Below, piece after piece: positions 21,544-31,307 of a stretch of DNA of 64,000 nt. Each line of letters starts with the position of its first letter. Position 1 is the stretch's first letter. Source of the stretch: Fistulifera solaris (lineage: Eukaryota > Bacillariophyta > Bacillariophyceae > Naviculales > Stauroneidaceae); NCBI GenBank assembly GCA_030295235.1, contig AP026124.1:992001-1056000 (forward strand), given 5' to 3'. The position numbers and the translations under genes were made by a program. The notes below the pieces were generated by a model, which was given only the letters and a program-made list of their open reading frames with translations, was not told the DNA's origin and searched no databases.

Positions 21544-23382
21544 TTATCGGCCACTTGATCGACGTTTTCTCGGGAGAACACCAGGCCTATCACTATCTTC
21601 TTGTTCCCCTAGTTCAGGCAGCTCTCGAGGAATACCACCTGGGGAACTTAGACCTGTGTTCAGCGGTGGAAGCGGAAAGCTTAAGTCCGATCTAGCAAAC
21701 GGCCCACTCAGTCCGTATCCTGGACTAAAATGAGACGGAATGTGCCCAGAAGGCGACATAAAGAAGTTTGGCGGTAAAAATCCTTTTGACGTAGGCGATT
21801 GTAACGGCATGCTAAGGAAATCGGAATGCATGTGAGAAGGCGACTGAGGTCGACTAGGGCTGGAAGCGATACGAGGCGTCTCAGGAGGCCAGGACCTAGA
21901 AATGTCATATCCCGGATAGGGTTGCTGATAGTAGTATTCGCCAGGATGGGTCCTGCCGTGCGATGCAACTGGTGTAGGGTGCTCAGGATATGGTACATCA
22001 TTCCGCATTCGCTCGGGCGTAGCGCGACTTTTCACTGGCGTACTTTCGTGTCGACCTAGTTCATCAAGACCAGAAGGCATTTGAGGCGTTTGGCTCCATC
22101 CATGAGCGTATGGATATCCAGTGTGCTGGCGAGGCTCTTGCGAAATGTCAGCGTGGCAGCGTTTCCCGTGAGGTACAAACTTTTCATCTTTACTCCGATC
22201 GCTGGTCTTAGATCGTGCAATGGGACGGTTACTTCTAGTTGGAGTCGGTACAGGTAGAGGCTTAGTAGTCATAGCTGATTCGCAATCTCGCCCCTCGTCG
22301 CCACTTTCAGTGGGGAGTACTAACGGTCGAATAAGGTAGACATTAATTGGTCCACCAGACGAATTCTCTACCGAACCAGCTTTGCGATTCGCACTATTCA
22401 AGAACATTTGGTAACGACGAGATCCAGGCGCCGTACCTTGATCTGGATCTGGTACCTCCAAATTCGTTCCAATTGGAGCCTTAATACCGATGATAGTGTC
22501 GTCGCCGTACATATCCAAGCGCGTGATATCAGAGTATCGAATGTACATGTACTTCTGCTGCCGATCTTCAACTTCTGTCGAACCCGGTGACGTTTTCGCA
22601 GAGATATCGATTGCTCGCTCTTTAACAGTTTTGAGAAAATGGTCAAGTTGCTCTTCCTCCCGTTCAGCAGCTGCAATATTACTCTTCAAAAACTTCATCA
22701 ATCCTTCACTATCAACATCTCCCGATTCAAGGGACACCTCTGGTCCCATGGTAGATTCCGAATTCCAGCAAGAAAGGCCGACATCAGGGTGGTCGTTCCA
22801 AGCAACATAGTTTTTTCCTTCCTTTTTTAAGAGACCAATTCCTTCGAGAACGTTGGTGATGTCGTATATGCGGCGTTTCTGGACACCTAAGTCTTTCACC
22901 GCTTGGTTCAAGTCTAAGCTAGAAGACGGTGCCGTTCGTAAAATATGTACAAATTTCTTCGTCAAAAGTCCCAGAGACGAGTCGTACCTTGACTGACCCA
23001 ACGATGACGGGGTGCCCATTCGCTCCGAGTCCGCGGGACTTGTGCGATAGAATAGAGAGGAGTCCGGTGTTGAGTTCAAAGTAGAAGGTGTACCTTCTAT
23101 TGGTTGACGAGTGAATATTTCCATGGGGGTTGAAGAAAGATCACATGAAATTTGCGAGGGAGAGTGCATCAAGGGAAGGTTCATACAAGAAAGCGGAGAA
23201 ATAGGTAGTTCCAAAAAAGTTGAAGGTCGGGCAGATAAGAGGGGACGGTGATCAAGTACATGGGCGAAATTCGGATTGATGTAATGAGTAGACCCGGTCA
23301 GAATGAAGCATTTGGCCGTTTCAATCGAGGATCGTTCACAGTTCCGAGGCGGGTAATCAGAATCGTGGTCAACGGGATACAT
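21544..23382 (-). CDS. E2F: E2F-family transcription factor
   Basis: The winged-helix DNA-binding domain is unmistakable: SLGLLTKKFVHIL, LDLNQAVKDL, then VQKRRIYDITNVLEGIGLL and NYVAWN (about residues 150-220). The RRIYDITNVLEGI core is E2F type rather than DP. A coiled coil (FLKSNIAAAEREEEQLDHFL) and marked-box text (RLDMYGDDTIIGIKAPIGT) follow, so dimerisation with DP is expected. The long C-terminus is Pro/Ser-rich and disordered-looking; I see no clear retinoblastoma-binding motif. I start at the ATG at 23382 (MYPVDHDSDYPP); an in-frame ATG-equivalent at 23481 adds hydrophobic text. An upstream exon at 23916-24312 may belong to this gene. Confidence 0.85.
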   Translation of the reverse strand: MYPVDHDSDYPPRNCERSSIETAKCFILTGSTHYINPNFAHVLDHRPLLSARPSTFLELPISPLSCMNLPLMHSPSQISCDLSSTPMEIFTRQPIEGTPSTLNSTPDSSLFYRTSPADSERMGTPSSLGQSRYDSSLGLLTKKFVHILRTAPSSSLDLNQAVKDLGVQKRRIYDITNVLEGIGLLKKEGKNYVAWNDHPDVGLSCWNSESTMGPEVSLESGDVDSEGLMKFLKSNIAAAEREEEQLDHFLKTVKERAIDISAKTSPGSTEVEDRQQKYMYIRYSDITRLDMYGDDTIIGIKAPIGTNLEVPDPDQGTAPGSRRYQMFLNSANRKAGSVENSSGGPINVYLIRPLVLPTESGDEGRDCESAMTTKPLPVPTPTRSNRPIARSKTSDRSKDEKFVPHGKRCHADISQEPRQHTGYPYAHGWSQTPQMPSGLDELGRHESTPVKSRATPERMRNDVPYPEHPTPVASHGRTHPGEYYYQQPYPGYDISRSWPPETPRIASSPSRPQSPSHMHSDFLSMPLQSPTSKGFLPPNFFMSPSGHIPSHFSPGYGLSGPFARSDLSFPLPPLNTGLSSPGGIPRELPELGEQEDSDRPGVLPRKRRSSGR

Positions 23383-23915
23383 ATTTAAGCATGAAAGAAG
23401 AGAAGTGAAGAAGGATGTGTTAGATTTGAAAGGACACAAAAAAAACATAGAAAATGAGATCACATTTTGTGTCCAACGCAAAGACGTCTCAGGAAGTTAA
23501 TCCGACAAGTTGATTCATTCTTATCCAAATATACATGCAACAGTAGAGGTAGACCTTTCTTCATGGGATTTTCCCCTTCCTTTCTCCAGTGTTAAGAAAG
23601 CTGACTAGCCCGGGCGCTTTGATGCAGGGAATCAAAGAGGCATTGAACGGCACAGAAATGCGGTCTCGTAGAAAACCAGGTGATCGTTCACGAGTGCCGC
23701 TTCGACATGGGTTCTTATGATGACAAAAATTTGGCGCGACGAGCGTTCCATGAAGAGCTATTTAGGGCGAAATTTTCCCCGCGAGCAGGAAAAACAGTAC
23801 CAATGGAATTTAAAAACGAATACATAGGAAAACACGCGATACAATATAGTGCGCACCAGCCTCTTCAAATGATTCAACGGAAAAGTCCCAACTTTTTAGC
23901 CACGGAAAAACTCAC

Positions 23916-24312
23916 CTGGTCGTCTTTGACTCCGCAATGGGGAAAGCGTCCCCGTCCCCCCCGTAAATGTGCGCCTTTTGATGGATGTTGGTGGAGATCC
24001 GTATGGAAATGCAGCGGCTGACTCGGGTGTTACCTGTTGCGAATGCGCTCTCAACGGTTCCCCTATTTGGTAATGCATTGGACCAGGAGGCATTGACGTA
24101 GCACCATGCGGATGAGGATATACTGCGTGTCGTCCTAAACGCGATGGAGATCCATGCGGATATGAATTGTCATACACATGGTGATATAATGGAGCCTGAG
24201 GTGGACGTGCCATCGGCGGGGAGCCATAGTAAGGCTGAGTTGCAGCTGATGTAGATCCATCCTGCGGCTCACGTGCGCTTCGTTTTCTCGATGAAATCTT
24301 CTTCTCGGACAT
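23916..24312 (-). CDS. Proline/serine-rich exon of unknown protein, possible first exon of the E2F gene
   Basis: The open frame MSEKKISSRKRSAREP continues in a Pro/Tyr/His-rich style like the E2F C-terminal tail. It reaches a strong donor (cag then gtgagt) at 23915, after SPLRSQRRP, in phase 1. No stop is needed before the donor, so this is likely a 5' exon. I could not find a convincing acceptor upstream of the E2F start. It may be the E2F N-terminus or an independent gene. Confidence 0.4.
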
Positions 24313-24578
24313 CTTATAAACAACCAATTAATGAAGCAAAAGACGTCTTCGTCCTTAGAAAGAGTGCGGCACGCTGAGTTCGATAAAGCCTTTGCTCCTG
24401 GCAAGCATGAAGCTTGCAGGCATTATGAACGACGGATGAGGGAGACCGTTCGGCTGCGTTTGCTCCGGAGGCCGGAGGGGACCAGAGAAAGCGGCCCCGG
24501 CGTCAGATGGCCAAAAATTCATCCTACTTATTTTCTTATATACGTGAGATCTTACTGAATTTTTTCGTGGATACCTAG

Positions 24579-24830
24579 TTAATGTAGAATCCCATCAAAC
24601 AACTGTCCGACGCGAAAGACATGGTCTTCACTATGATCTGAAAGTCTCCAACGGCAACGCGCGACGCCGTTTCCAGAAATGTGGAGCCATGGCGGGAGTT
24701 GTCGTTTAACCGGCTCCAGGTCCAGTAGGATACGAGTAAGAGGCTCTGCAGAACCTTGACGGAGGTGACCGAAGTCCCAGTCCAATGTGCGTTCCGTGTT
24801 TGCATAATCAAGTCGGAAAGGAACTTTAGT
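24579..24830 (-). CDS. Possible terminal exon or small gene, unrecognised
   Basis: The frame from about 24830 down to the stop at 24579 reads FRLDYANTERTLDWDFGH, then LTRILLDLEPVKRQLPPWL, then EDHVFRVGQLFDGILH. Composition is protein-like with balanced hydrophobic positions. A possible acceptor (ctaag or aaag) lies just upstream, but I could not identify a preceding exon or a family. Confidence 0.3.
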   Translation of the reverse strand, partial: TKVPFRLDYANTERTLDWDFGHLRQGSAEPLTRILLDLEPVKRQLPPWLHISGNGVARCRWRLSDHSEDHVFRVGQLFDGILH

Positions 24831-25173
24831 AACTTAGGCGACGCATTGGCTTTATAGCAAAAGCGAAAAGTTGTTACACGATTGTTTGAATAGTTGATGC
24901 TTCAAAAACTAGTGCGCTCCAACCTAAGGAATACAATGGACAAGACCGAATCGCTTTAGGTATAATTGGAAGTAGATAGACTCCTCATCTAAACAACTTC
25001 TGATTTATTTTAGCCGTATCATCGGAGTTGATGCAGGTGCCCATCACTATCGACATATAGGTCAGTCAGTTCGGTAATTGGGAATGGTTCGTCAGACAGG
25101 AGCCGCGAACATCAGAAAATTTGAATAAGGAAAGTAACTATGCATTAGCATGTCGATCGCACGTTATAAATTC
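24831..25173. other. Intergenic region
   Basis: There is no credible coding sequence or repeat here. It lies downstream of the Tudor-like gene's stop codon. Confidence 0.5.
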
Positions 25174-26523
25174 TTAGCCAACGCGAGTTTTCTTATTAGG
25201 CCTGTACTCCTCCTCAGAGAGGATGCATTCTTTGAGCTCGTACTCCTCTAAATCCACAAACTCAATGAGCACACTGGCATACGGATGGTGTGTCGGCTCG
25301 TCATTGAACACCACATGGTAAAGAGAAGCCGGCTTTCCCGTCTTCTCTGAAACAAAACCTGGCTCTCCTGCCTTATCAACATCGGTTTCACTGATCCAAC
25401 CCACCACTTCACCAATTTGTTCTACGGCAACTGTCCTTCTCGCAGAGGCTTTATGTTCCGTGACCCATCGCACATACTTGCCCAAATATTCGCTGCCGAC
25501 GGTTCTCCACGGGGGATCTTCTTCAGTCAGACTGTCCTTACTGGGCTTATCGGACTTGTTGTTAAAAGCCTGCAACGCTGCCTTTTTACTCTTGTAAACG
25601 GTACCATCCGGTCCGATGATTTTCCATCTGTTTCCGCCTTGCGAAAAGGCTTGCCATGTTTCATCAAAACCATTATTCGCGGCTGTTTTATGAGGGTCTT
25701 CGTCATTCATTCTCGGGCGAATCGAACTTTCCGCAACACCTGATTGCTTTGAGTTGTCCGAACTGTAAAATACCTGGTAGCGAAATCCATCGACCTTGTG
25801 TTCGTTTTTACGCAAAATCTTCGCGTCCCACCATTCTCCTTCGTACAGTACCTCTACCTTGTCGCCTACATCAAATTTAGACGATCGTGGTAACATGTGA
25901 CCGCCCTTGAAATCGAATGGAGTCGGTGCCGGACCAGATTGTTCGGGATCTTCGTGAATGGCTTCCTTTTCCATCCAGGCTAGAGCCGCTCGCGTTGCAG
26001 CAGAATGATGGTACCACATGTCACAGTCTGTACCAGGTTTACCAGCGTAAATCCTATCTACAGTGACTTTCACCATTCTTCCTGGTTGTGATTGAGTTGC
26101 AAGACTATCACTGTTTCTGGTTGGCGCGTCTCGAACAATACTTTCGTTTTGACCTTGAACGAGATTGCTTGGTTCATCGAGCGGGGAGGTTGCTCGTTTG
26201 CGGCCGTTTGCGTCAACTTTGTTTTCAGTAGAATCCTTCTCCGTTGTTTGAACCGGATCCTCTTTGCTTTCATCCGCTCGGACGTTTTCTTTTTTGATTT
26301 GACTATTCCCCAGCTCCGTCTCTTGCAATGCGGCATTCAATTCGGCAGGACTTGCTTCCTCGTTTTCTTTCTTTGCAACTAATTCGTTGTACTCCATCTC
26401 TTCCATGGTACGCACCACTCGCCAGCCCGCCGGATAGCCCAACGCCGCCGCCAACTGCTGCGCGAGGAGATCCGTTTGAGTGGGCTTGGCAGCCCATAAG
26501 GCTTGTCCCATGATGTTGAGCAC
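25174..26523 (-). CDS. Tudor/Agenet-like domain protein of unknown function
   Basis: The 449-residue frame has a central Tudor/Agenet-like module: KFDVGDKVEVLYEGEWWDA, then KILRKNEHKVDGFRYQVFY, ending VAESSIRPR. Such domains bind methylated histones or act as chromatin adaptors. A second conserved-looking block, WRTVGSEYLGKYVRWVTE, is followed by a beta-rich C-terminus (ASLYHVVFNDEP). The N-terminal half contains acidic/basic low complexity. The start may be 26523 or the nearby internal ATG at 26511 (MGQALWAAKP). A nuclear role is inferred from domain type only. Confidence 0.65.
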   Translation of the reverse strand: MLNIMGQALWAAKPTQTDLLAQQLAAALGYPAGWRVVRTMEEMEYNELVAKKENEEASPAELNAALQETELGNSQIKKENVRADESKEDPVQTTEKDSTENKVDANGRKRATSPLDEPSNLVQGQNESIVRDAPTRNSDSLATQSQPGRMVKVTVDRIYAGKPGTDCDMWYHHSAATRAALAWMEKEAIHEDPEQSGPAPTPFDFKGGHMLPRSSKFDVGDKVEVLYEGEWWDAKILRKNEHKVDGFRYQVFYSSDNSKQSGVAESSIRPRMNDEDPHKTAANNGFDETWQAFSQGGNRWKIIGPDGTVYKSKKAALQAFNNKSDKPSKDSLTEEDPPWRTVGSEYLGKYVRWVTEHKASARRTVAVEQIGEVVGWISETDVDKAGEPGFVSEKTGKPASLYHVVFNDEPTHHPYASVLIEFVDLEEYELKECILSEEEYRPNKKTRVG

Positions 26524-27859
26524 AGTTTGATCCGACGCCAGGAGCAGCGGGATACAGAGTCGAAATAAGAAGTGTTGAGAACTACGTTAAAGGATTGGTT
26601 TTGGTTTGTCGGAGCAGAAAAAGAGTGACAACGAGAAGAAGCAGAGGTGTAAAAGAACCCGGATATCTTGAAATTCGACATCATCCGTTATAAGGTTACC
26701 GTTACCAGGTACCGTACCGCACCTGGTAGTCTAGTTTTGACTTATTTACAGCAACAACTATACCTAATACATTACTCCTGATTTCCTAAAGTCAGAATAA
26801 AATTTTGATGTTCGACTGGTTTTTCCATTTGTTCTTTTTCATTTCCTCACAAATATTTCAATCTGGCACTTTGCTGATTGCTGAGTACCTGGCAAGCTCT
26901 AGCTCAGTGCTAGTAGAGGGCGAGTAAGGAACCCGTTTCCCAATAAGGGTGGAATCGCCGTGGTACTCCTTTTCTCGGATTCCGAAGAACTCTTGAAACT
27001 GAGATGAAACCATGATACGCCGCTTTGGTCCTAAGTTCCAGAAATTCTGGATGCGATGAATTTTGGTCTTACAAAAATCGGTGTACGTTCCAGAAATTCT
27101 GGAGGAGCTGAATTTTGGTCATACAAAAAATCGGTGTACACTCCAGAAACTTTGGAAACTCTATTTTTGATAATACAGAAAATCTGTGTACGTGACAGAA
27201 ATTCTACGTGACTTCCAGAAATTCTGGACAGGGTGTCTCGTCATACAGAAATTCTGGGTAGGTTTTGCAGAAAATCGTGATACGCTGATTTCGGTTCAGA
27301 AAAATCCGCACAAGTTCCAGAAAAGTTGGAGACGGTGTTTTGGTCGTACAGGCATGCTGTGTACAAAGTACGTTGCCAAATTCTAGATGATCTTCACTGA
27401 TTTTGGTCCTAAAGAAAATCTAAAAGCTGCGTACGTTCCAGAAATTCTGGAAACGGAATTTTTCTCATAAAAGCATTGCTGTTGAAAGCTCATACAAAAA
27501 TTTGAACCATTATTTGCAATGAAAGCATCGATTTTTTTGCGACGAACATAGAACCATTCCTGTCTCGTCCGTACTTGCTATAGTGCTCTCAGTGTTGGTT
27601 TTCGGCAACAACAGCTGTACCGCAGTCACTTTACGACGTATTCACTTACGGTGTATTATTAGGAAATCAAAACATTTTCTACACTTTTCTAATAGTAGAC
27701 TGGTCGGATAGGTACTTGACTATCGCAAGACGTGTGAGAAATCTTTGCCATTCTGTGACATTCCGCTGTCGTCCGTTTTCAATTTTGACCATGACATTTT
27801 TTTGCCTGGTATTGCTATTCAGTCGTTACATCTAACAACGACTTGACTATTATTGAGAA
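26524..27859. other. Long intergenic region upstream of RPN6
   Basis: Aside from the dyad repeat array (listed separately) this contains GTACC/GGTAC palindromic text near 26700-26735 (accaggtaccgtaccgcacc) and AT-rich sequence. There is no convincing gene. It probably contains the divergent promoters of the Tudor-like gene and RPN6. Confidence 0.6.
27020..27475. repeat. Degenerate ~52 bp tandem array carrying the dyad CCAGAAATTCTGG
   Basis: The first units start at 27035, 27087 and about 27140, giving a 52-53 bp period; later units are degenerate and irregular. Each unit starts with a version of gttccagaaattctgg and continues with aattttggtc..acaaaaatcggtgtac. Four perfect copies of the 13-mer lie at 27038-27050, 27090-27102, 27215-27227 and 27438-27450, with variants between. 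The 13-mer is a 6+1+6 inverted repeat. Confidence 0.88.
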
Positions 27860-29260
27860 ATGACGGGCGCTATGGAAGTAGATCACGTGGAAGCAACCGC
27901 GGGAGGTGAAGTTGACGAAGAAGATGTCACCGTTCTCGAAGATGCACTAAAACACGCAGATGAACTTCCGGTCGGTAGCGGTCAAATCCCTTATTTTCTT
28001 AAAGTCATTGAGAATAATGAATTGACAGGTTCAAAAGCCTCTCAACTCAAAGAACGTGCTGTTTATGATTTGACACGGGCTTATTGTGCTGCACAGCAGT
28101 ACGACCAGGTCGTAGAGTTTGTTACAGGAACATCGGGCCAAGCCTTTCTTTCGACAATCACCAAGGCAAAAACCGCAAAGGTCGTTCGACAGCTTTTGGA
28201 TATTGTGTGCACGGCTGCACCGGAAGCGCATACTATGCAGGAATCTGTAGCTCGCAGTATTATTCAATGGACGGAACAGGAAAAGCGGTCTTTTTTGCGA
28301 CAACGTGTCGAAGCCAAATTAGCGAGCATTCTCTTTGTGCAGCACAAGTACGTTGAAGCGCTAGAAATTTGCGATCGCTTGTTGCATGAATTGAAGAAAT
28401 TGGACGATAAGCAGTTGTTGGTCGAAACACACCTGCTGGAAAGCAAAGTGCACTTTGCGTTGCGAAACTTGCCAAAGGCCAAGGCGGCTTTGACAGCCAG
28501 TCGCACGGCGGCCAACGCCATCTACGTCACTCCTCGTTTGCAAGCAGATATTGATAGTATGTCGGGGACTATTCACACAGAAGAGGACGACTACAACACA
28601 GCGCACTCCTATTTTTTGGAGGCGTTCGAGCAGTTGGATCAAATGAATAACGACGAAGAGGCTATCATTGCTCTCAAGTACATGATGCTTTGTCGTATTC
28701 TCGACTCACTCCGTAAAGCGCTGTTCTTATCATCCTCTGGAAATGTCGGTATCAAGAGCAAAGACGAAAGCGTTGACATGTCGGGCCTTTTGACAAGTAA
28801 GCAAGCTATCAAGTATGCTGGAAGTGAAATTCAAGCCATGTCCGCCGTTGCGAAAGCCGCTTCGAATCGAAATTTAAAAGAGTTTCAAGAGGTGCTGGAA
28901 CAATATTCGTCAGAATTGCTGGGCGATTTGCTGATCAAGCATCATTTACATGTGCTGCGAGAACAGCTGCTCGAATCCAACTTGATTCGCATCATCGAAC
29001 CGTACAGTTGCGTGGAATTATCACACATTGCTTCACTAATTGAGATGCCGGTTGTCGTGGTAGAAAAGAAGTTGTCACAAATGATTCTCGACGGAAAGCT
29101 GCACGGAATCTTGGATCAAGGAAAGGGACAACTTGTTGTTTACGAGGAATCCGAAAAAGATCGTGCCATGGAGAAAGGTTTGCAGGTCATTGCAAACATG
29201 GACGCGGTCGTGACGTCCTTATTTGAGCGAAGTCAAGCACTGAGGACCGTCATGATGTAG
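27860..29260 (+). CDS. RPN6: 26S proteasome regulatory subunit RPN6 (PSMD11)
   Basis: RPN6 is a PCI-domain lid subunit that clamps the 19S particle to the 20S core. The protein is 466 residues with TPR-like helical repeats through about residue 270. The PCI winged helix follows: ESNLIRIIEPYSCVELSHIA, VVVEKKLSQMILDGKLHGI, and LDQGKGQLVVYEE. The C-terminal helix is NMDAVVTSLFERSQAL. This follows the PSMD11 order and length closely (about 420 residues in animals) with a short acidic N-terminal extension. The gene is a single uninterrupted exon from the ATG at 27860. Confidence 0.93.
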   Translation: MTGAMEVDHVEATAGGEVDEEDVTVLEDALKHADELPVGSGQIPYFLKVIENNELTGSKASQLKERAVYDLTRAYCAAQQYDQVVEFVTGTSGQAFLSTITKAKTAKVVRQLLDIVCTAAPEAHTMQESVARSIIQWTEQEKRSFLRQRVEAKLASILFVQHKYVEALEICDRLLHELKKLDDKQLLVETHLLESKVHFALRNLPKAKAALTASRTAANAIYVTPRLQADIDSMSGTIHTEEDDYNTAHSYFLEAFEQLDQMNNDEEAIIALKYMMLCRILDSLRKALFLSSSGNVGIKSKDESVDMSGLLTSKQAIKYAGSEIQAMSAVAKAASNRNLKEFQEVLEQYSSELLGDLLIKHHLHVLREQLLESNLIRIIEPYSCVELSHIASLIEMPVVVVEKKLSQMILDGKLHGILDQGKGQLVVYEESEKDRAMEKGLQVIANMDAVVTSLFERSQALRTVMM

Positions 29261-29920
29261 ATGTCGTTCTATTTAGACTTTTTTATCATCCTATAAGTAT
29301 CATTGCACTGGCTTGATTGGATAGATTAGAATACGTTGAGCTGTGCTTCACAATTGGCTACATTTTACCCGGTAGGCGTAAATCGTTGGGTAAACCATGT
29401 GCCACATGCTAATCATCAACGATTTCATACCTACTATAGGCAAAAGTGTAGTCTGGTGGAAACAATTACGACTGAATTTCAATCATGATTCAGAAATCAA
29501 TCTATGATCTATAAACTGAATCAGAATACTTGTACAAACCCATGACGCGCGAGTCCATTTCTTTTTGATCACTTATTATCATACAATCTCAGTGGTTTTC
29601 GACTATATTCGTCAAATCACCTTGCAAATTGTAGGGCAGATCTTTCATGATTGAATTTCATTTCAGTCATGAGTCGTTATGATCACGGCACGCTCATTTT
29701 TGCGTTGCGCGCGAAACCGCGCGATCAACCCACATCCACATCCACCGCCTCCTACCGCGACACTTGTACCTGGTAGTAATTTGTTTCTTGAATGGAAGAA
29801 AAGGCATTCGATGATGGCTTTTATTCTAAAAAAAAGAACCAGGAGCTTGTCCTTATATCACATCCATTGCAATCAACCAGTGCTATACAATCATATTTCA
29901 GTGTCACGCAAACTCTCACC
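29261..29920. other. Intergenic region with a repeated short motif
   Basis: There is no gene I can support. It contains ATTTCAGTCATGAG at 29660-29673 and a variant at 29474-29488 (see findings), and a pyrimidine-rich tract (ccacatccacatccacc) near 29735. Confidence 0.55.
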
Positions 29921-31018
29921 ATGTCAGTAATAGTCATTTGGTTCTCATTCTGGTGTCTGTGGCCGATGTATGAAGTCGTACCCTTTTTAATCATTCCGCG
30001 TGCTGTACGGCTCACACCAACCGTGGGTACTGTACTTTTCGGAGGTCGAGGAGTAGCAACAAGCTATCGGTGGAAGGAAGAAGCTTTTGAGATTGATGTG
30101 ACGGTTCAAGTGCCAAAAGAGACAAGGGCGAAAGATATAATATTTCGACCTACCGTTAATTCGATCGATTTGCGTTTGAAAGGAGACGACGCACCTGTTT
30201 TACTGGACGGTTCGAGGACGCTGAGAGGGCGTGTGAACTTAGATGGGACGTATTGGGTCATTTCGGACTCTGAAGAGAAAGATGACGCCTTTCGAGAAGT
30301 GACTGTAACAATTGAAAAGCTTATTCGAACACCACAAGACGATTTTGAGGTCGTTGAGTACGACTGGAAAGGTGTCTATGCCAATGATACCGAAGAAGTG
30401 TTAGAGCGAACATATGACGAGCCAGAAGAACTTAATGTTAGAGAATACGCGGCGAGTTTGGGAGTGGATATTGATAACATTAACATGTCGATGGTCGACA
30501 AGACGATGTTTTCTTCGGGGATGAACATTACAAAGAACAGTCTCGACGAACTAAATAAGGCTGGGCTGATAAAAGAAATCACACAACAAGCGGATGGTAC
30601 CGAGTACGATATCGATGATGAAGGGAATGCCGTGAAGTTTTCAATGTTTGGCGACAGCAACGATGACGACGAAACGGATAGCTTTACGCAAAGCGCCCCA
30701 ACGCCAATCCCTTTCTTAGATACAGATTCTCCCTGGCATTCCGCTGTAAGAGTCGATGATATCACGAACCAAACCTACGTGAAGCAGACTCGGCAATTTA
30801 CAAGAAGTGCTTTCGCGCAAGATAGTGTTAAAGATCCTGACGACGTGAAGACAAACATGGCCGACGCCAGGGACCCGATTGATAACTTGACCGTAAAACG
30901 ATTGAAAGAGATTTTGAAATCACAAGGACTCAAAGTTAATGGAACGAAAAAGGAGTTGCAGGATCGATTAAGGCAGCAGGTTAATTCACTTCTTCAAGGG
31001 AAGCAGGAGAACGAGTAG
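29921..31018 (+). CDS. CS (p23/NudC-like) domain protein with C-terminal SAP domain
   Basis: A hydrophobic N-terminus (MSVIVIWFSFWCLWPMYEV) is followed by a CS domain. That domain opens with YRWKEEAFEIDVTVQVP and continues with LRLKGDDAPVLLDGSRTLRG and YWVISDSEE, as in NudC-like HSP90 co-chaperones. A long acidic linker leads to a SAP motif at the C-terminus (LTVKRLKEILKSQGLKVNG then KKELQDRLRQQV), usually a DNA/RNA-binding helix pair. The start at 29921 is chosen because upstream frame from 29792 is low complexity. The hydrophobic start could be a targeting signal for an organelle; the combination with SAP is unusual. Confidence 0.7.
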   Translation: MSVIVIWFSFWCLWPMYEVVPFLIIPRAVRLTPTVGTVLFGGRGVATSYRWKEEAFEIDVTVQVPKETRAKDIIFRPTVNSIDLRLKGDDAPVLLDGSRTLRGRVNLDGTYWVISDSEEKDDAFREVTVTIEKLIRTPQDDFEVVEYDWKGVYANDTEEVLERTYDEPEELNVREYAASLGVDIDNINMSMVDKTMFSSGMNITKNSLDELNKAGLIKEITQQADGTEYDIDDEGNAVKFSMFGDSNDDDETDSFTQSAPTPIPFLDTDSPWHSAVRVDDITNQTYVKQTRQFTRSAFAQDSVKDPDDVKTNMADARDPIDNLTVKRLKEILKSQGLKVNGTKKELQDRLRQQVNSLLQGKQENE

Positions 31019-31307
31019 ATGGTGGTTGTTAGGTGGAGCAGCAAAGCGATTCACAATGCTACAACATACTATTCTTTTCTTTCAGCTATTTTAGATTATA
31101 ATAGCGCAATTCTTTGTTTTACTATGTTTAGTATCTTGCCGAACCCCTACCTCCTAGATTGTTGGCTGGAACGACCGACAGACAGATATCTCGCGGCGCC
31201 TTTTATCGAGCCCGCCAAAACTACATCCACAAAACTTAGACTAAATACATCGAGGGGATTACCAGGTACATTCAAGGTAAGATATGCATAATCTGAATAC
31301 ATCGAAT

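Noticed and set aside
23680-24021. Plus-strand open frame across 23.7-24.0 kb
   Set aside because: It has no domain, runs antisense to the Pro-rich exon and across the splice donor, and composition is not protein-like.
27020-27475. Heat-shock elements upstream of RPN6
   Set aside because: TTC and GAA blocks occur but the spacing between the second and third block is one base short of the nGAAnnTTCn rule, and the units repeat every 52 bp with their spacer, so a satellite explanation is preferred.
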